Below are positions 8,828 through 18,648 of a DNA stretch of 64,000 nucleotides, one piece after another (the stretch's first letter is position 1; each line of letters starts with the position of its first letter). A program made the translations under genes and the position numbers. A model generated the notes under the pieces. It was not told where the DNA came from. It saw nothing but the letters and a program-made list of their open reading frames with translations, and ran no database searches. Source of the DNA: Xenophilus aerolatus (GTDB lineage Bacteria > Pseudomonadota > Gammaproteobacteria > Burkholderiales > Burkholderiaceae_C); NCBI GenBank assembly GCA_030418545.1, contig QAIB01000004.1:124001-188000 (forward strand), in the 5' to 3' direction.

Positions 8828-10081
8828 ATGCCTTGCTTCGTCATCACCCGCACGGCCCGCGCGGCTTTGTGCGTCGCGGCCCTGGCCGCCGGCTCGCTGG
8901 CCGGGGCCGCCGAAACGGTCAAGATCGCCTTCATCGAGGTGCTGTCGGGCCCCTTCGCGCAGACCGGGATGGGCTCGCTCGCCCAGTTGCGCGACGTCGT
9001 GAGCCAGCTCAATGCATCGGCCGGGCCGCAGGATCCGAAATTCGAGGTCGTGCCCTTCGACGGCAAGGGCACGCCGCAGGAAAGCACCAACGTGCTGCGC
9101 GCGGCCTACGACCAGAACATCCACTACGTGACGCAGGGCGGGGGCTCGGGCGTGGCCTTCGCGCTGGTCGACGCGATCAACAAGCAGACCAGGCGCGATC
9201 CCAACAGCGCGATGGTCTATCTCAACTATTCGGCCATGGACCCGGGGCTGACCAACGACAAGTGCAACTTCTGGCACTTCCGTTTCTACCCGTCCAGCGA
9301 GATGAAGATCGAGGCCCTCACGTCCTACCTGCAGGGCAAGCCCGAGGTGAAGAAGGTCTTCCTGCTGAACCAGAACTACACCCACGGCCAGCAGACGGCG
9401 AAGGCCGCGCGTGCCTACCTGGCGAAGAAGCGGCCCGACGTCGAGATCGTGGGCGAGCAGTACGTGCCGATCGCCACCGTGCGCGACTTCGCGCCCTACG
9501 TCGCCAGCATCGCGTCGTCGGGCGCCGACACGGTCATCACCTCCAACTGGGGCAGCGACCTGGGGCTGCTGCTGAAGGCGGCGCGCGACTACGGGCTGAA
9601 CATCAACTTCTACACGATGAATGCCAACAACCCGGGCATTCCCACCCAGATGGGCTCGTGGGGCGCGGACAAGGTCGGCGTGATCTGGAACTGGGGTTCG
9701 AACGCGCCCACGCCCGAACTGGAGAAGATCGCCGTGGCGTACAAGGACAAGTACGGCGAGGACTTCATCTACGCCGCGCACTGGAACAGCATGCACATGC
9801 TGCGCGAGGCGATGCGCCAGGCGAAGTCCACGGACCCGAAGAAGGTCGCCTTCGCGCTGGAGGGCATGAAGTACAGGAGCCCCATGGGCGAGGTGGAGAT
9901 GCGCCGCGACGACCACCAGCTGCAGGCGCCGCTGTACCTGGGCATCTGGGCCAAGAAGGGCAGCCCCGGCGTGAAGTACGAGGCCGAACGCACCGGCTAC
10001 GGCTTCCGCTCGGAAAAGGTCTGGAGCCCGGCCGAGAGCCGCCAGCCCACCACCTGCCAGATGGAGCGGCCGCCGGCCTGA
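8828..10081 (+). CDS. ABC transporter substrate-binding protein, LivK-type
   Basis: 417-residue periplasmic binding protein of the branched-chain amino acid/amide type (Peripla_BP_6). A signal peptide of about 27 residues ending near LAGA is followed by ETVKIAFIEVLSGPFAQTG, typical of the first strand and ligand loop. The ATG at 8828 has GGAG 8 bp upstream; a longer frame from 8666 is not signal-like. No permease or ATPase genes are nearby, so it is an orphan that must share a transporter. It is followed 10 bp later by an acyl-CoA synthetase, which hints at uptake of an acid that is then CoA-activated (inference). Confidence 0.85.
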   Translation: MPCFVITRTARAALCVAALAAGSLAGAAETVKIAFIEVLSGPFAQTGMGSLAQLRDVVSQLNASAGPQDPKFEVVPFDGKGTPQESTNVLRAAYDQNIHYVTQGGGSGVAFALVDAINKQTRRDPNSAMVYLNYSAMDPGLTNDKCNFWHFRFYPSSEMKIEALTSYLQGKPEVKKVFLLNQNYTHGQQTAKAARAYLAKKRPDVEIVGEQYVPIATVRDFAPYVASIASSGADTVITSNWGSDLGLLLKAARDYGLNINFYTMNANNPGIPTQMGSWGADKVGVIWNWGSNAPTPELEKIAVAYKDKYGEDFIYAAHWNSMHMLREAMRQAKSTDPKKVAFALEGMKYRSPMGEVEMRRDDHQLQAPLYLGIWAKKGSPGVKYEAERTGYGFRSEKVWSPAESRQPTTCQMERPPA

Positions 10082-10091
10082 GGACGCGGGC

Positions 10092-11774
10092 GTGACGACT
10101 CGTCCCTGGATCGACGCCTACCCGCCCGGCACCCGCTGGGACGCGCCGCTGCCCACCTGCGTCCTGCCCGAAGTGCTGGAGCGGGCCGCGGCGCGGTGGC
10201 CCCAGCGCACGGCGCTGCGCTTCGAAGGGTCCGCGCTGAGCTATGCCGAGCTCGACGCGGCATCGCGTCGTCTCGCGCGCGCGCTCACGCGGCGGGGCGT
10301 GCGGCCCGGCTCGCACGTCGGCCTGTACCTGCCCAACACGCCGCACTACGTGATCGCCTTCTTCGCGGTGCTGCGGGCCGGTGGCACGGTGGTCAACTAC
10401 TCGCCGCTGGATGCCGGCCCCGTGCTTGCCCACAAGATCGAGGACAGCCGCACCGACCTCATCGTGACGCTGGACGTGCCCGAGCTGGCCGACCGGATGC
10501 GAGGCTTCCTGGACAGCACGCGGTTGTCGACGCTGGTGCTGGGCAAGGTGGACGACTTCCGGCCGGACGCCCCAGCCCAGGCGCCCGCGGCCGGGGGCGA
10601 TCCGCGGTGCGTCCGCTTCCTGGACCTGCTCGCAGCCGAGGCGCAGGGCGATGTACAGCAGGAAGGCCCGATGTCCGAGCTCGACGTGCAAGCGCTGGCC
10701 GTGCTGCAGTACACCGGCGGCACCACCGGCCACCCCAAGGGCGCGATGCTCACGCACGCCAACCTGAGCAGCGCCCTGGGCCAGCTGCGCGGCATGTGGC
10801 TGGGCGGGGGGCTCGTCGCCGAGGGCCAGGAACGCTTCCTCGTGGTGCTGCCCCTGTTTCACATCTACTCGCTCGTGGCCAACATGCTGTTCGGGCTGAG
10901 CGTGGGCGCCGAGCTGACCCTGCACCAGCGCTTCGACACGCAGGGGGCCGCGGACACGATCGAGCGCGAACGCATCACCGTGTTCTTCGGCGTGCCGACG
11001 CTCTTCGTCGCACTGGCCACGCACGAGGCCGTGACGCAGGTGCAGCTGCGCTCGCTGACGCTGTGCAACTCGGGCGGCGCGCCGCTGTCGCTGGAAAGCC
11101 ACCGCCGCTTCGTCGACAAGGCGCGATGCCGCCTGCTGGAAGGCTGGGGCATGACGGAGACCTGCGGGGTGGGCACGCTGTCGACCGGTGCGGGCGAGCA
11201 TGTCACCGGCTCGGCGGGCGTGCCGGTGGCCGGCGTCGAGCTGCTCTTTCTCGACACGCAGACCGGCCGCGAAGTACCGCTGGGCGAGAAGGGCGAGCTG
11301 TGCATCCGCGGCCCCAACGTGATGGCAGGCTACTGGCAGCGCCCGGAGGCGACGGCGCAGAGCTTCCACGGCGACGGCTACCTGCGCACCGGGGACGTCG
11401 GCTACATGACGGCGCAGGGGCTGGTCTACCTGGTCGACCGCACCAAGGACATGATGATCTGCGGCGGCTTCAACGTGTACCCGCGCCACATCGAGGAGGC
11501 GATCTACCAGCATCCCGCGGTGGACGAGGTCATCGTGATCGGGCTGCCCGACGCGTATCGCGGCCAGACGCCCAAGGCCTTCGTCAAGCTCAAGGCCGGC
11601 GCGGCGCCGCTGTCGTTGGAGGCGCTGCGGGCCTTCCTGCACGATCGCCTCGGCAGGCACGAGATGCCGACGGCCCTGGAACTGCGCGACGCGCTGCCCA
11701 GGACGCCGGTGGGCAAGCTGTCGAAGAAGGAGCTGCAGGCGGAGGTGGCCGCGGCTGCGGCGGGCGGCGGCTGA
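10092..11774 (+). CDS. AMP-dependent acyl-CoA synthetase (FadD-like)
   Basis: 560-residue adenylate-forming ligase that converts a carboxylic acid, ATP and CoA to acyl-CoA. The P-loop-like A3 motif YTGGTTGHPKGA is near residue 212, the EGWGMTET motif near 351, YLRTGDVG near 433, DRTKDMMICGGFNVYP near 449, and the catalytic Lys of PVGKLSKKEL near the C-terminus. It starts with GTG. It probably forms an operon with the binding protein upstream; an AraC regulator converges from downstream with a 15-bp gap. Chain length or an aryl substrate cannot be decided from motifs alone. Confidence 0.87.
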   Translation: MTTRPWIDAYPPGTRWDAPLPTCVLPEVLERAAARWPQRTALRFEGSALSYAELDAASRRLARALTRRGVRPGSHVGLYLPNTPHYVIAFFAVLRAGGTVVNYSPLDAGPVLAHKIEDSRTDLIVTLDVPELADRMRGFLDSTRLSTLVLGKVDDFRPDAPAQAPAAGGDPRCVRFLDLLAAEAQGDVQQEGPMSELDVQALAVLQYTGGTTGHPKGAMLTHANLSSALGQLRGMWLGGGLVAEGQERFLVVLPLFHIYSLVANMLFGLSVGAELTLHQRFDTQGAADTIERERITVFFGVPTLFVALATHEAVTQVQLRSLTLCNSGGAPLSLESHRRFVDKARCRLLEGWGMTETCGVGTLSTGAGEHVTGSAGVPVAGVELLFLDTQTGREVPLGEKGELCIRGPNVMAGYWQRPEATAQSFHGDGYLRTGDVGYMTAQGLVYLVDRTKDMMICGGFNVYPRHIEEAIYQHPAVDEVIVIGLPDAYRGQTPKAFVKLKAGAAPLSLEALRAFLHDRLGRHEMPTALELRDALPRTPVGKLSKKELQAEVAAAAAGGG

Positions 11775-11789
11775 GCCGCGCGGCGTGCT

Positions 11790-12779
11790 TCAGTGCGGGG
11801 GCTTCGCGCGCGAGGCTTCCTGGGCGCGCAGCTCGCCCGGCGTGAGGCCGAAGCGGCGCTTGAAGCGACGCGAGAAATGCGAGGCGTCGTTGAAGCCGGC
11901 TTCGTAGGCCAGCGTCTGGATGGGCACGCGCCGGCGGCGTGCGTCGCTGAGCAGGCGGCGCGCGGCTTCGAGGCGCTCGTCGAAGATGCTGTCTTCCACG
12001 CCCGCGGCCTGGCCGCGGAACACCTCGTTGAGGTACCCCAGCGAAATGCCGCAGGCCTGCGCCACCCGCGCGGGCGTCAACTCGGGGTCGTGCGCGTGCC
12101 GGCGGATGTGCTCGAGCGCGCGCTGCCGGTGGCCCGCGCGCAGCGAGGACTCGGCCCCGGCGACCGCGCCATCGCCGGTGCCGAGGAACAGCGCCAGCAG
12201 GTCCAGGAGCTGGCCCGAGAGCGAGTCGACCTCCTCGTCGGACCAGGTGGCCGCGCCCTGCGCGAGGTGCTGCGCGAAGACGTTGATCAGCGCCAGCCCG
12301 CCGCTGCTCTGCACGCAGTCGCCCAACGCATAGAAAGGCCGCAGCCCGCGCACGCGCCGGCGCAGCAGGCTGCTCGGGAAAGCGATGCTGCGCGTCTTGT
12401 AGGCGCTCGGCGGTTCGGTGCGGTAGGGGGCGGCGTGGTCGAACAGGTAGGACCGGCCGCCCTGCAGCTCCAGCGCCTGGCCGCCGCGTTCCACACGCAG
12501 GCTGCACGAGGGCTGCGTGAGCGAGAGGGCGAACATTTCCTTGTCCATGCGCGCCACGTCCACCGGCCGGCGCCACAGGCGCATGCCGCTGTAGCACATG
12601 TCGTAGAAGGCGATGGGCCCGCGGCGCACCAGCTTCAGCTCGCCCATGAAGGTCTCGCCGGGGATCGGATCGACCTGGATCGGCCCGCCGATGTCGGACA
12701 GGATCTGCTGCCAGGCGTCGATGCGCTCACGCTCCGGAATGCGGCGGGTGTCGACGGCGAGCTGTTCCACGGCAGCCAT
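11790..12779 (-). CDS. AraC-family transcriptional regulator
   Basis: 329-residue regulator. An AraC-binding-like N-terminal domain (about 25-190, with DMCYSGMRLWRRP) is followed by a C-terminal pair of helix-turn-helices (about 225-320) containing LTPARVAQACGISLGYLNEVFR and the family signature ending GFNDASHFSRRFKRRFG. I chose the ATG at 12779; an extension to 13046 is arginine-rich and lacks family similarity. It converges on the acyl-CoA synthetase gene and is the obvious candidate regulator for the binding-protein/synthetase pair, though AraC proteins usually diverge from their targets. Confidence 0.85.
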   Translation of the reverse strand: MAAVEQLAVDTRRIPERERIDAWQQILSDIGGPIQVDPIPGETFMGELKLVRRGPIAFYDMCYSGMRLWRRPVDVARMDKEMFALSLTQPSCSLRVERGGQALELQGGRSYLFDHAAPYRTEPPSAYKTRSIAFPSSLLRRRVRGLRPFYALGDCVQSSGGLALINVFAQHLAQGAATWSDEEVDSLSGQLLDLLALFLGTGDGAVAGAESSLRAGHRQRALEHIRRHAHDPELTPARVAQACGISLGYLNEVFRGQAAGVEDSIFDERLEAARRLLSDARRRRVPIQTLAYEAGFNDASHFSRRFKRRFGLTPGELRAQEASRAKPPH

Positions 12780-12982
12780 TCTTGCTTTGCGCCGGGCGAC
12801 GCTGCACCGCGTTAACCCGACTGCCTGCGGACGCGCATGCGACAGGCGGGGGCAGGCATTTCTGCTCGCCCCGAGCAAGCCCGCGCAGCGCGTGCGCGCC
12901 AAAGCGAAACGGCTGCCTCCCGGTTCTCGCGAACCTGGAGCGCAGCCGCCGGGCGTGTGGGCGCGCGAAGGACGTGGGCCGG

Positions 12983-13234
12983 TCAGTGCCCCGCGCCGAA
13001 ATGTTCCCCGGCCTTGAGCCGGTACACGGTGCCGCAGTACGGGCACTTGGCCTCGCCGGTGCGGCCCACGTCCAGGTAGACCTTGGGGTGGCTGTTCCAG
13101 AGCTTCATGTCGGCCTTGGGGCTGGGGCAGAAGATGCCGCCCTGGTGGTTCAGGTCCTTGGCGGCCAGCTCGACCAGCGAGCGGCGATCGGCGGACTGGA
13201 CCTGGTCGACGAGCGTGCTGTTGTGGGTGGACAT
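12983..13234 (-). CDS. CHCC-type zinc-finger protein
   Basis: Small 83-residue protein with the zinc-ligand pattern Cys36, His49, Cys64, Cys67 (FCPSPK, NSHPKVYL, CPYCGTVY), the zf-CHCC family related to the Ndufs6 subunit of complex I. In bacteria these are short soluble proteins of unclear role, often beside ilvE in Burkholderiales. It starts 5 bp after the ilvE stop, so the two are co-transcribed. Confidence 0.85.
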   Translation of the reverse strand: MSTHNSTLVDQVQSADRRSLVELAAKDLNHQGGIFCPSPKADMKLWNSHPKVYLDVGRTGEAKCPYCGTVYRLKAGEHFGAGH

Positions 13235-13239
13235 GGTGT

Positions 13240-14175
13240 TCAGACCTTGGTGAGCCAGTGGGCGTACTTGGGGTTCTTGCCGTTCACGATGTCGAAGAAG
13301 GCCGACTGCACCTTCTCGGTGACGGGGCCGCGCGAGCCGATGCCGATCTCGATCCGGTCGAGCTCGCGGATGGGCGTGACTTCGGCGGCGGTGCCGGTGA
13401 AGAAGGCCTCGTCGGCGATGTAGACCTCGTCGCGCGTGATGCGCTTCTGCACGACCTCGATGCCGAGGTCCTTGGCGATGTGGAGGATGGTGTTGCGCGT
13501 GATGCCGTTCAGGGCGCCGGCCGACAGGTCGGGCGTGTAGATCACGCCGTTCTTGACGACGAAGATGTTCTCGCCCGCGCCTTCGGACACGAAGCCGGCC
13601 GAGTCGAGCAGCAGGGCCTCGTCGTAGCCGTCGTCCAGCGCTTCCATGTTGGCAAGGATCGAGTTGCTGTAGTTGCTCACCGCCTTGGCCTGCGTCATGG
13701 TGATGTTGACGTGGTGGCGGGTGTAGCTGCTGGTCTTGACGCGGATGCCGCGCTTGAGGCCTTCGTCGCCCAGGTAGGCGCCCCAGGCCCAGGCCGCGAC
13801 CATGGCGTGGATGGTGTTGCCCCGGGGCGAGACGCCCAGCTTCTCGGACCCGATCCACACCAGGGGACGCAGGTAGCAGCTTTCGAGGTTGTTCTCGCGC
13901 ACGACCTGCTTCTGGGCCTCGTTGAGCTGCTCCTTGCTGAAGGGGATCTTCATGCGCAGGATCTTGGCGCTGTTGAAGAGGCGCTCGGTGTGCTCTTCCA
14001 GGCGGAAGATGGCCGTGCCGTTCACGGTCTTGTACGCGCGCACGCCCTCGAAGGCGCCGCAGCCGTAGTGCAGCGTGTGGGTCAGCACGTGGATCTTGGC
14101 GTCGCGCCAGTCCACGAGTTCACCGTCCATCCAGATCTTGCCGTCACGGTCGGCCAGCGAGGGAATCGCGCTCAT
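13240..14175 (-). CDS. ilvE: branched-chain amino acid aminotransferase
   Basis: 311-residue fold-type IV PLP aminotransferase for the last step of valine, leucine and isoleucine synthesis and the first step of their breakdown. Markers are the LTHTLHYGCGAFEGVRAY block near residues 31-48, the PLP lysine in TQAKAVSNY (Lys164), and the EGAGENIF motif that binds the cofactor phosphate region. The length is normal. The 153 bp upstream, shared with the divergent rdgC, should hold both promoters. Confidence 0.92.
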   Translation of the reverse strand: MSAIPSLADRDGKIWMDGELVDWRDAKIHVLTHTLHYGCGAFEGVRAYKTVNGTAIFRLEEHTERLFNSAKILRMKIPFSKEQLNEAQKQVVRENNLESCYLRPLVWIGSEKLGVSPRGNTIHAMVAAWAWGAYLGDEGLKRGIRVKTSSYTRHHVNITMTQAKAVSNYSNSILANMEALDDGYDEALLLDSAGFVSEGAGENIFVVKNGVIYTPDLSAGALNGITRNTILHIAKDLGIEVVQKRITRDEVYIADEAFFTGTAAEVTPIRELDRIEIGIGSRGPVTEKVQSAFFDIVNGKNPKYAHWLTKV

Positions 14176-14328
14176 GTGTTGTCCTTGAGGGGTCTGCGGG
14201 GGAGCCGGCGATTTTACGGCGCCCGACTTCCGGCACCTTTACTCGGACTTACAGGCCGGCCAGCGCGGCCGGCGGGCCGGACCGACGGACAATCGCCCGC
14301 TTTTCACCGACACCGAGACCCCCTTCCC

Positions 14329-15312
14329 GTGCCCCGTTTCAAGAACGTCATCAGTTTCCGCATCGAACCGAGCTGGACGCCCGCCTTCGACGCCGCACAA
14401 GAACAGCTCAACGCCGCCGCCTTCGTGCCCTGCGGCCCCTCGCAGGAATCGTCCGCCGGCTGGGTCCCGCCCCGCGGCCAGGAACACGGCCTGCTCCTCG
14501 AATCCGTGGGCGGCCAGTGGCTGCTCGAGTACATGATGGAGAGCAAGGCCCTGCCCGCCTCGGTCATCCGCCGCAAGGTGGACGAGCGCGCCGCGCAGAT
14601 CGAGGCCACCACCGGCCGCGCGCCCGGCAAGAAGGAGAAGAAGCAGCTCAAGGAGGACATCACGCACGAGCTGCTGCCGCTGGCCTTCACGCGGCATGCG
14701 CGCACCGCCGTGTGGATCGACCCCGAGAAGCGCCGCCTCACGCTCGACACCTCGAATATGGCGCGCGCCGATTCGGTGGTCACCGCGCTGGTGCAGGCGA
14801 TCCCCGGCTTTGCCGTCGGTGCGGTGAACACGCAGGTGGAGCCGGCCAGCGCCATGGCCGGCTGGCTGACCACGCAGGAGCCGCCCGCCGGCTTCACCAT
14901 CGACCGCGACTGCGAGCTCAAGGCCAGCGACGACTCCAAGGCCGTGGTGCGCTACGCCAAGCACCCTCTGGACATCGACGAGGTGCGCGAGCACATCGCC
15001 GCCGGCAAGCGGCCCACGCGCCTGGCCATGACCTGGGAGGACCGCGTGTCCTTCGAGCTCACCGAGGGCGGTCAGCTGCGCAAGGTGGCCTTCCTCGAGG
15101 GTGTGTTCGAGGGCGGCGAGTCGAAGGGCGGAAAGGGCAGCGACGAGAACTTCGACACCGACGCCGCCATCGTCACCGGCGAACTGGGCCAGCTGCTGCC
15201 GGCGCTGGTCGAGGCGCTGGGCGGCGAGATGGCCTTCGGCGCGGCGCCGGCCGCTCCGCGGGGCGAGGCCCAGGCCGCCCCCGAGACGGCGACCGAAGAC
15301 GCGCCGTTCTGA
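14329..15312 (+). CDS. rdgC: recombination-associated protein RdgC
   Basis: 327-residue DNA-binding protein. RdgC forms a dimeric ring around duplex DNA and modulates RecA-dependent recombination. The family start FKNVISFRI, the basic GKKEKKQLKE segment near 100 and TRHARTAVWID are present. It starts with GTG; the frame is open further upstream but loses similarity. The C-terminal 30 residues form an Ala/Pro-rich tail of the kind often variable in this family. It converges on a small membrane protein gene with a 10-bp gap. Confidence 0.9.
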   Translation: MPRFKNVISFRIEPSWTPAFDAAQEQLNAAAFVPCGPSQESSAGWVPPRGQEHGLLLESVGGQWLLEYMMESKALPASVIRRKVDERAAQIEATTGRAPGKKEKKQLKEDITHELLPLAFTRHARTAVWIDPEKRRLTLDTSNMARADSVVTALVQAIPGFAVGAVNTQVEPASAMAGWLTTQEPPAGFTIDRDCELKASDDSKAVVRYAKHPLDIDEVREHIAAGKRPTRLAMTWEDRVSFELTEGGQLRKVAFLEGVFEGGESKGGKGSDENFDTDAAIVTGELGQLLPALVEALGGEMAFGAAPAAPRGEAQAAPETATEDAPF

Positions 15313-15322
15313 GCGAAGGCGC

Positions 15323-15763
15323 TCAGGCCGGCGGCAGTTCGCCCATCGAGGTGGCCGGCGCTTCGTTCGCGTCCTGCGGCGGCCGCGTGAGTTCCCACTG
15401 CACCAGCTTGCCGCTGGCGAAGGTGGCGTCGACGTACGAACCGCCGCCGTCGGTCCAGCGGTAGACCTCGGGCTGCTCGTCCTTGGGCGTGCGCTGCAGG
15501 CCGAGCGAACGGGTCATGGCCACCACGTGCAGCAGCGTCATCTTCGGCTTGAGCTTGGCGTTGAGCATCACCGCGCTGCCCACGTAGCCCATCGGCCGGT
15601 CGGCCGCGCGCTTGAGCACCGTCATCGTGCGGTTGAAGTGCAGCAGCAGGAACATGACGATGCCGGTGGCCACGAAGGCCACGCCCAGCCAGCCGTAGGA
15701 GCGCCAGGCCGCGATGAGCAGCCCGATGCCGACCAGCGGCGCGAGGATCTTCTGAAGGGTCAT
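15323..15763 (-). CDS. conserved hypothetical membrane protein
   Basis: 146 residues with two adjacent hydrophobic helices near the N-terminus (about 5-22 and 26-44), then a basic amphipathic stretch and a soluble C-terminal part containing EVYRWTDGGGSYVDATF and KLVQWEL. I do not recognise a named domain. The ATG at 15763 was chosen because the upstream extension (to 15994) runs through a repeat. It lies alone between convergent rdgC and the repeat-bearing gap before radA. Confidence 0.6.
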   Translation of the reverse strand: MTLQKILAPLVGIGLLIAAWRSYGWLGVAFVATGIVMFLLLHFNRTMTVLKRAADRPMGYVGSAVMLNAKLKPKMTLLHVVAMTRSLGLQRTPKDEQPEVYRWTDGGGSYVDATFASGKLVQWELTRPPQDANEAPATSMGELPPA

Positions 15764-16083
15764 GGGGGGTGATTGTCGCTGTGGCGGCAGCCGATACGGG
15801 AGCGGGCAGCCGAACGCAGAGGGCGCAGAGGGCTCGCAGAGGTCGCAGAAGAACAGCCGAAAGGGGTTTTCGTGCGTCACGCGCGGCCCGAGCGATCTCA
15901 ACGACTGCGGTAGGTGATGACCTGAATGACTGAGATCGCTGGGCGCCGGGTCCCGGCTCCGCAAGGGAGAGCGGCCGCCAGCTTGGGGGCACATTCAATC
16001 GGAAATTTTTCTGTCTTCCTTCTGCGCCCTCTGCGAATCCTCTGCGCCCTCTGCGTTCGGCTGTCCGATTTCAGCAGCAGCCC
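15764..16083. other. 320-bp gene-free gap with an inverted GCAGAGG repeat pair
   Basis: No coding signal was recognised between the hypothetical gene and the radA stop. The content is a pair of 44-bp inverted arms, 15808-15851 and 16019-16062, differing at only 3 positions. Each arm is made of CGCAGAGG-type units (AACGCAGAGGGCGCAGAGG...). The roughly 167-bp loop between them shows no internal repeat that I could see. Because radA runs on the minus strand, this lies downstream of it and could fold as a long terminator-like hairpin. Confidence 0.75.
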
Positions 16084-17472
<1,389 letters not shown>

Positions 17473-17526
17473 CGGGCGAGTGTAGGGAGCACGGGTAAAC
17501 CCGGGGGCGCGTCGGCCGCCCCATTC

Positions 17527-17542
17527 ATTTAACATGTTAAAT
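17527..17542. promoter_or_regulatory. 16-bp perfect palindrome, candidate HpaR operator
   Basis: ATTTAACATGTTAAAT is a perfect dyad centred on the first candidate start codon of hpaR, in an AT-rich patch that contrasts with its GC-rich surroundings. MarR-family regulators bind such dyads and often repress their own gene, so this is the best candidate autoregulatory operator for the hpa operon. Seen: the dyad. Inferred: binding. Confidence 0.55.
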
Positions 17543-18037
17543 AACTCGAACGAGACACACCGGACCGTGGCCACCACCTTCGCGCACCGCAACCTGCCGC
17601 GCCTGCTCCTGCAGGCGCGCGAAGCCGTGATGGCGCACACGCGGCCCAGCCTGCGCGAGCATGCGCTGTCGGACCAGCAATGGCGCGTGCTGCGCGTGCT
17701 GGGCGAGCACGGCGCCGTGGAAACCGGGCGCGTGGCGCGCGAGGCCTTCATCCTCGGGCCCAGCCTGACGGGCGTGCTGGCGCGCATGGAGCGCGACGAG
17801 CTCATCACGCGCTACCGCGACCCCGAGGACCAGCGGCGTACCGTGATCGAGGCCACGCCCAAAGGCAAGCGCCTGGTCAAGCGGCTGTCGACCAGCATCG
17901 AGGCGCACTACCAGTGGCTGGAGCAGTCGCTGGGCAAGACGAAGCTGATGCAGCTCTATGCGCTGCTGGACGACCTGATCGCGCTGGAACAACCGGCGCC
18001 GGCCCCGGTGGCGCAGACCGAAGAGGAAGACCGATGA
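17534..18037 (+). CDS. hpaR: MarR-type regulator of homoprotocatechuate degradation
   Basis: 167-residue winged-helix repressor similar to HpaR, which represses the hpa meta-cleavage operon until a pathway aromatic binds. Helix-turn-helix features are LSDQQWRVLRVLGEHGAVE, PSLTGVLARMERDELI and the wing DPEDQRRTVI. The stop overlaps the next start (ATGA), so it leads the operon. Start choice: the ATG at 17534 sits inside a perfect palindrome and lacks a ribosome site. An in-frame GTG at 17567 would leave the palindrome in the leader and may be the real start. Confidence 0.87.
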   Translation: MLNNSNETHRTVATTFAHRNLPRLLLQAREAVMAHTRPSLREHALSDQQWRVLRVLGEHGAVETGRVAREAFILGPSLTGVLARMERDELITRYRDPEDQRRTVIEATPKGKRLVKRLSTSIEAHYQWLEQSLGKTKLMQLYALLDDLIALEQPAPAPVAQTEEEDR

Positions 18038-18648
18038 GCTACCTGCCCACGGGCACGGTGTACGGCGTGCTGCTGAACTTCCGCGCGGAGGTCGAGGCGC
18101 TGGCACCGCAGATGGACCAGCCGCCCTACAAGGCCTCGCCGAAGGCGCCCGTGCTGTACGTGAAGACGGCCAACACCTGGACGCCCAACGGCGGCGCCGT
18201 GCCCGTGCCGGCGCGCGTGCCCGAGGTGGAGGTCGGCGCCACCGTCGGCCTGGTGATGGGCGAGCGCGGCACGGTGGCCGGTTACGTGCTGATGAACGAC
18301 TTCTCGGTGCCGCACACGAGCTTCTTCCGCCCTCCCGTCAAGTTCAAGTGCCTCGACGGCTTCCTGGGCATCGGCGGTGCGCTGCGCACGGACGGCGACC
18401 CGGACAGGTTCACGCTGGAGGTGCGCATCGACGGCGAGCTGCGCCACACGGCCGACTTCTCGCAGCTCGTCCGTCCCGCCGTGCGCCTGCTGGCGGACGT
18501 GAACGAGTTCATGACGCTGCATGCGGGCGATGTGCTCATGCTCGGCTGCAACGCAGGGCGGCCGCTGGCCAAGGTGGGCGAGCGCATCGAGATCAGCGCG
18601 CCAGGGTTCGAGCCGCTGGTGAACACGCTGGTGAAGGAGGCCGCATGA
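18034..18648 (+). CDS. hpaG1: HPC-pathway isomerase/decarboxylase, N-terminal subunit
   Basis: 204-residue fumarylacetoacetate-hydrolase-fold protein matching the N-terminal half of the bifunctional HpaG/HpcE. With its partner HpaG2 it decarboxylates 5-oxo-pent-3-ene-1,2,5-tricarboxylate and isomerises the product. Visible: YGVLLNFRAEVEAL start, LYVKTANTWTPNG, the metal-site region EVEVGATVGLVMG, and VGERIEI near the end. It overlaps hpaR by 4 bp and hpaG2 by 4 bp (ATGA). The fusion found in E. coli is split here into two coupled genes. Confidence 0.87.
   Translation: MSYLPTGTVYGVLLNFRAEVEALAPQMDQPPYKASPKAPVLYVKTANTWTPNGGAVPVPARVPEVEVGATVGLVMGERGTVAGYVLMNDFSVPHTSFFRPPVKFKCLDGFLGIGGALRTDGDPDRFTLEVRIDGELRHTADFSQLVRPAVRLLADVNEFMTLHAGDVLMLGCNAGRPLAKVGERIEISAPGFEPLVNTLVKEAA

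Noticed and set aside
15808-16062. Short regular GCAGAGG units taken as a CRISPR array
   Set aside because: Units are only 8-10 bp without spacers of constant length, arranged as two inverted arms, and no cas genes are present.
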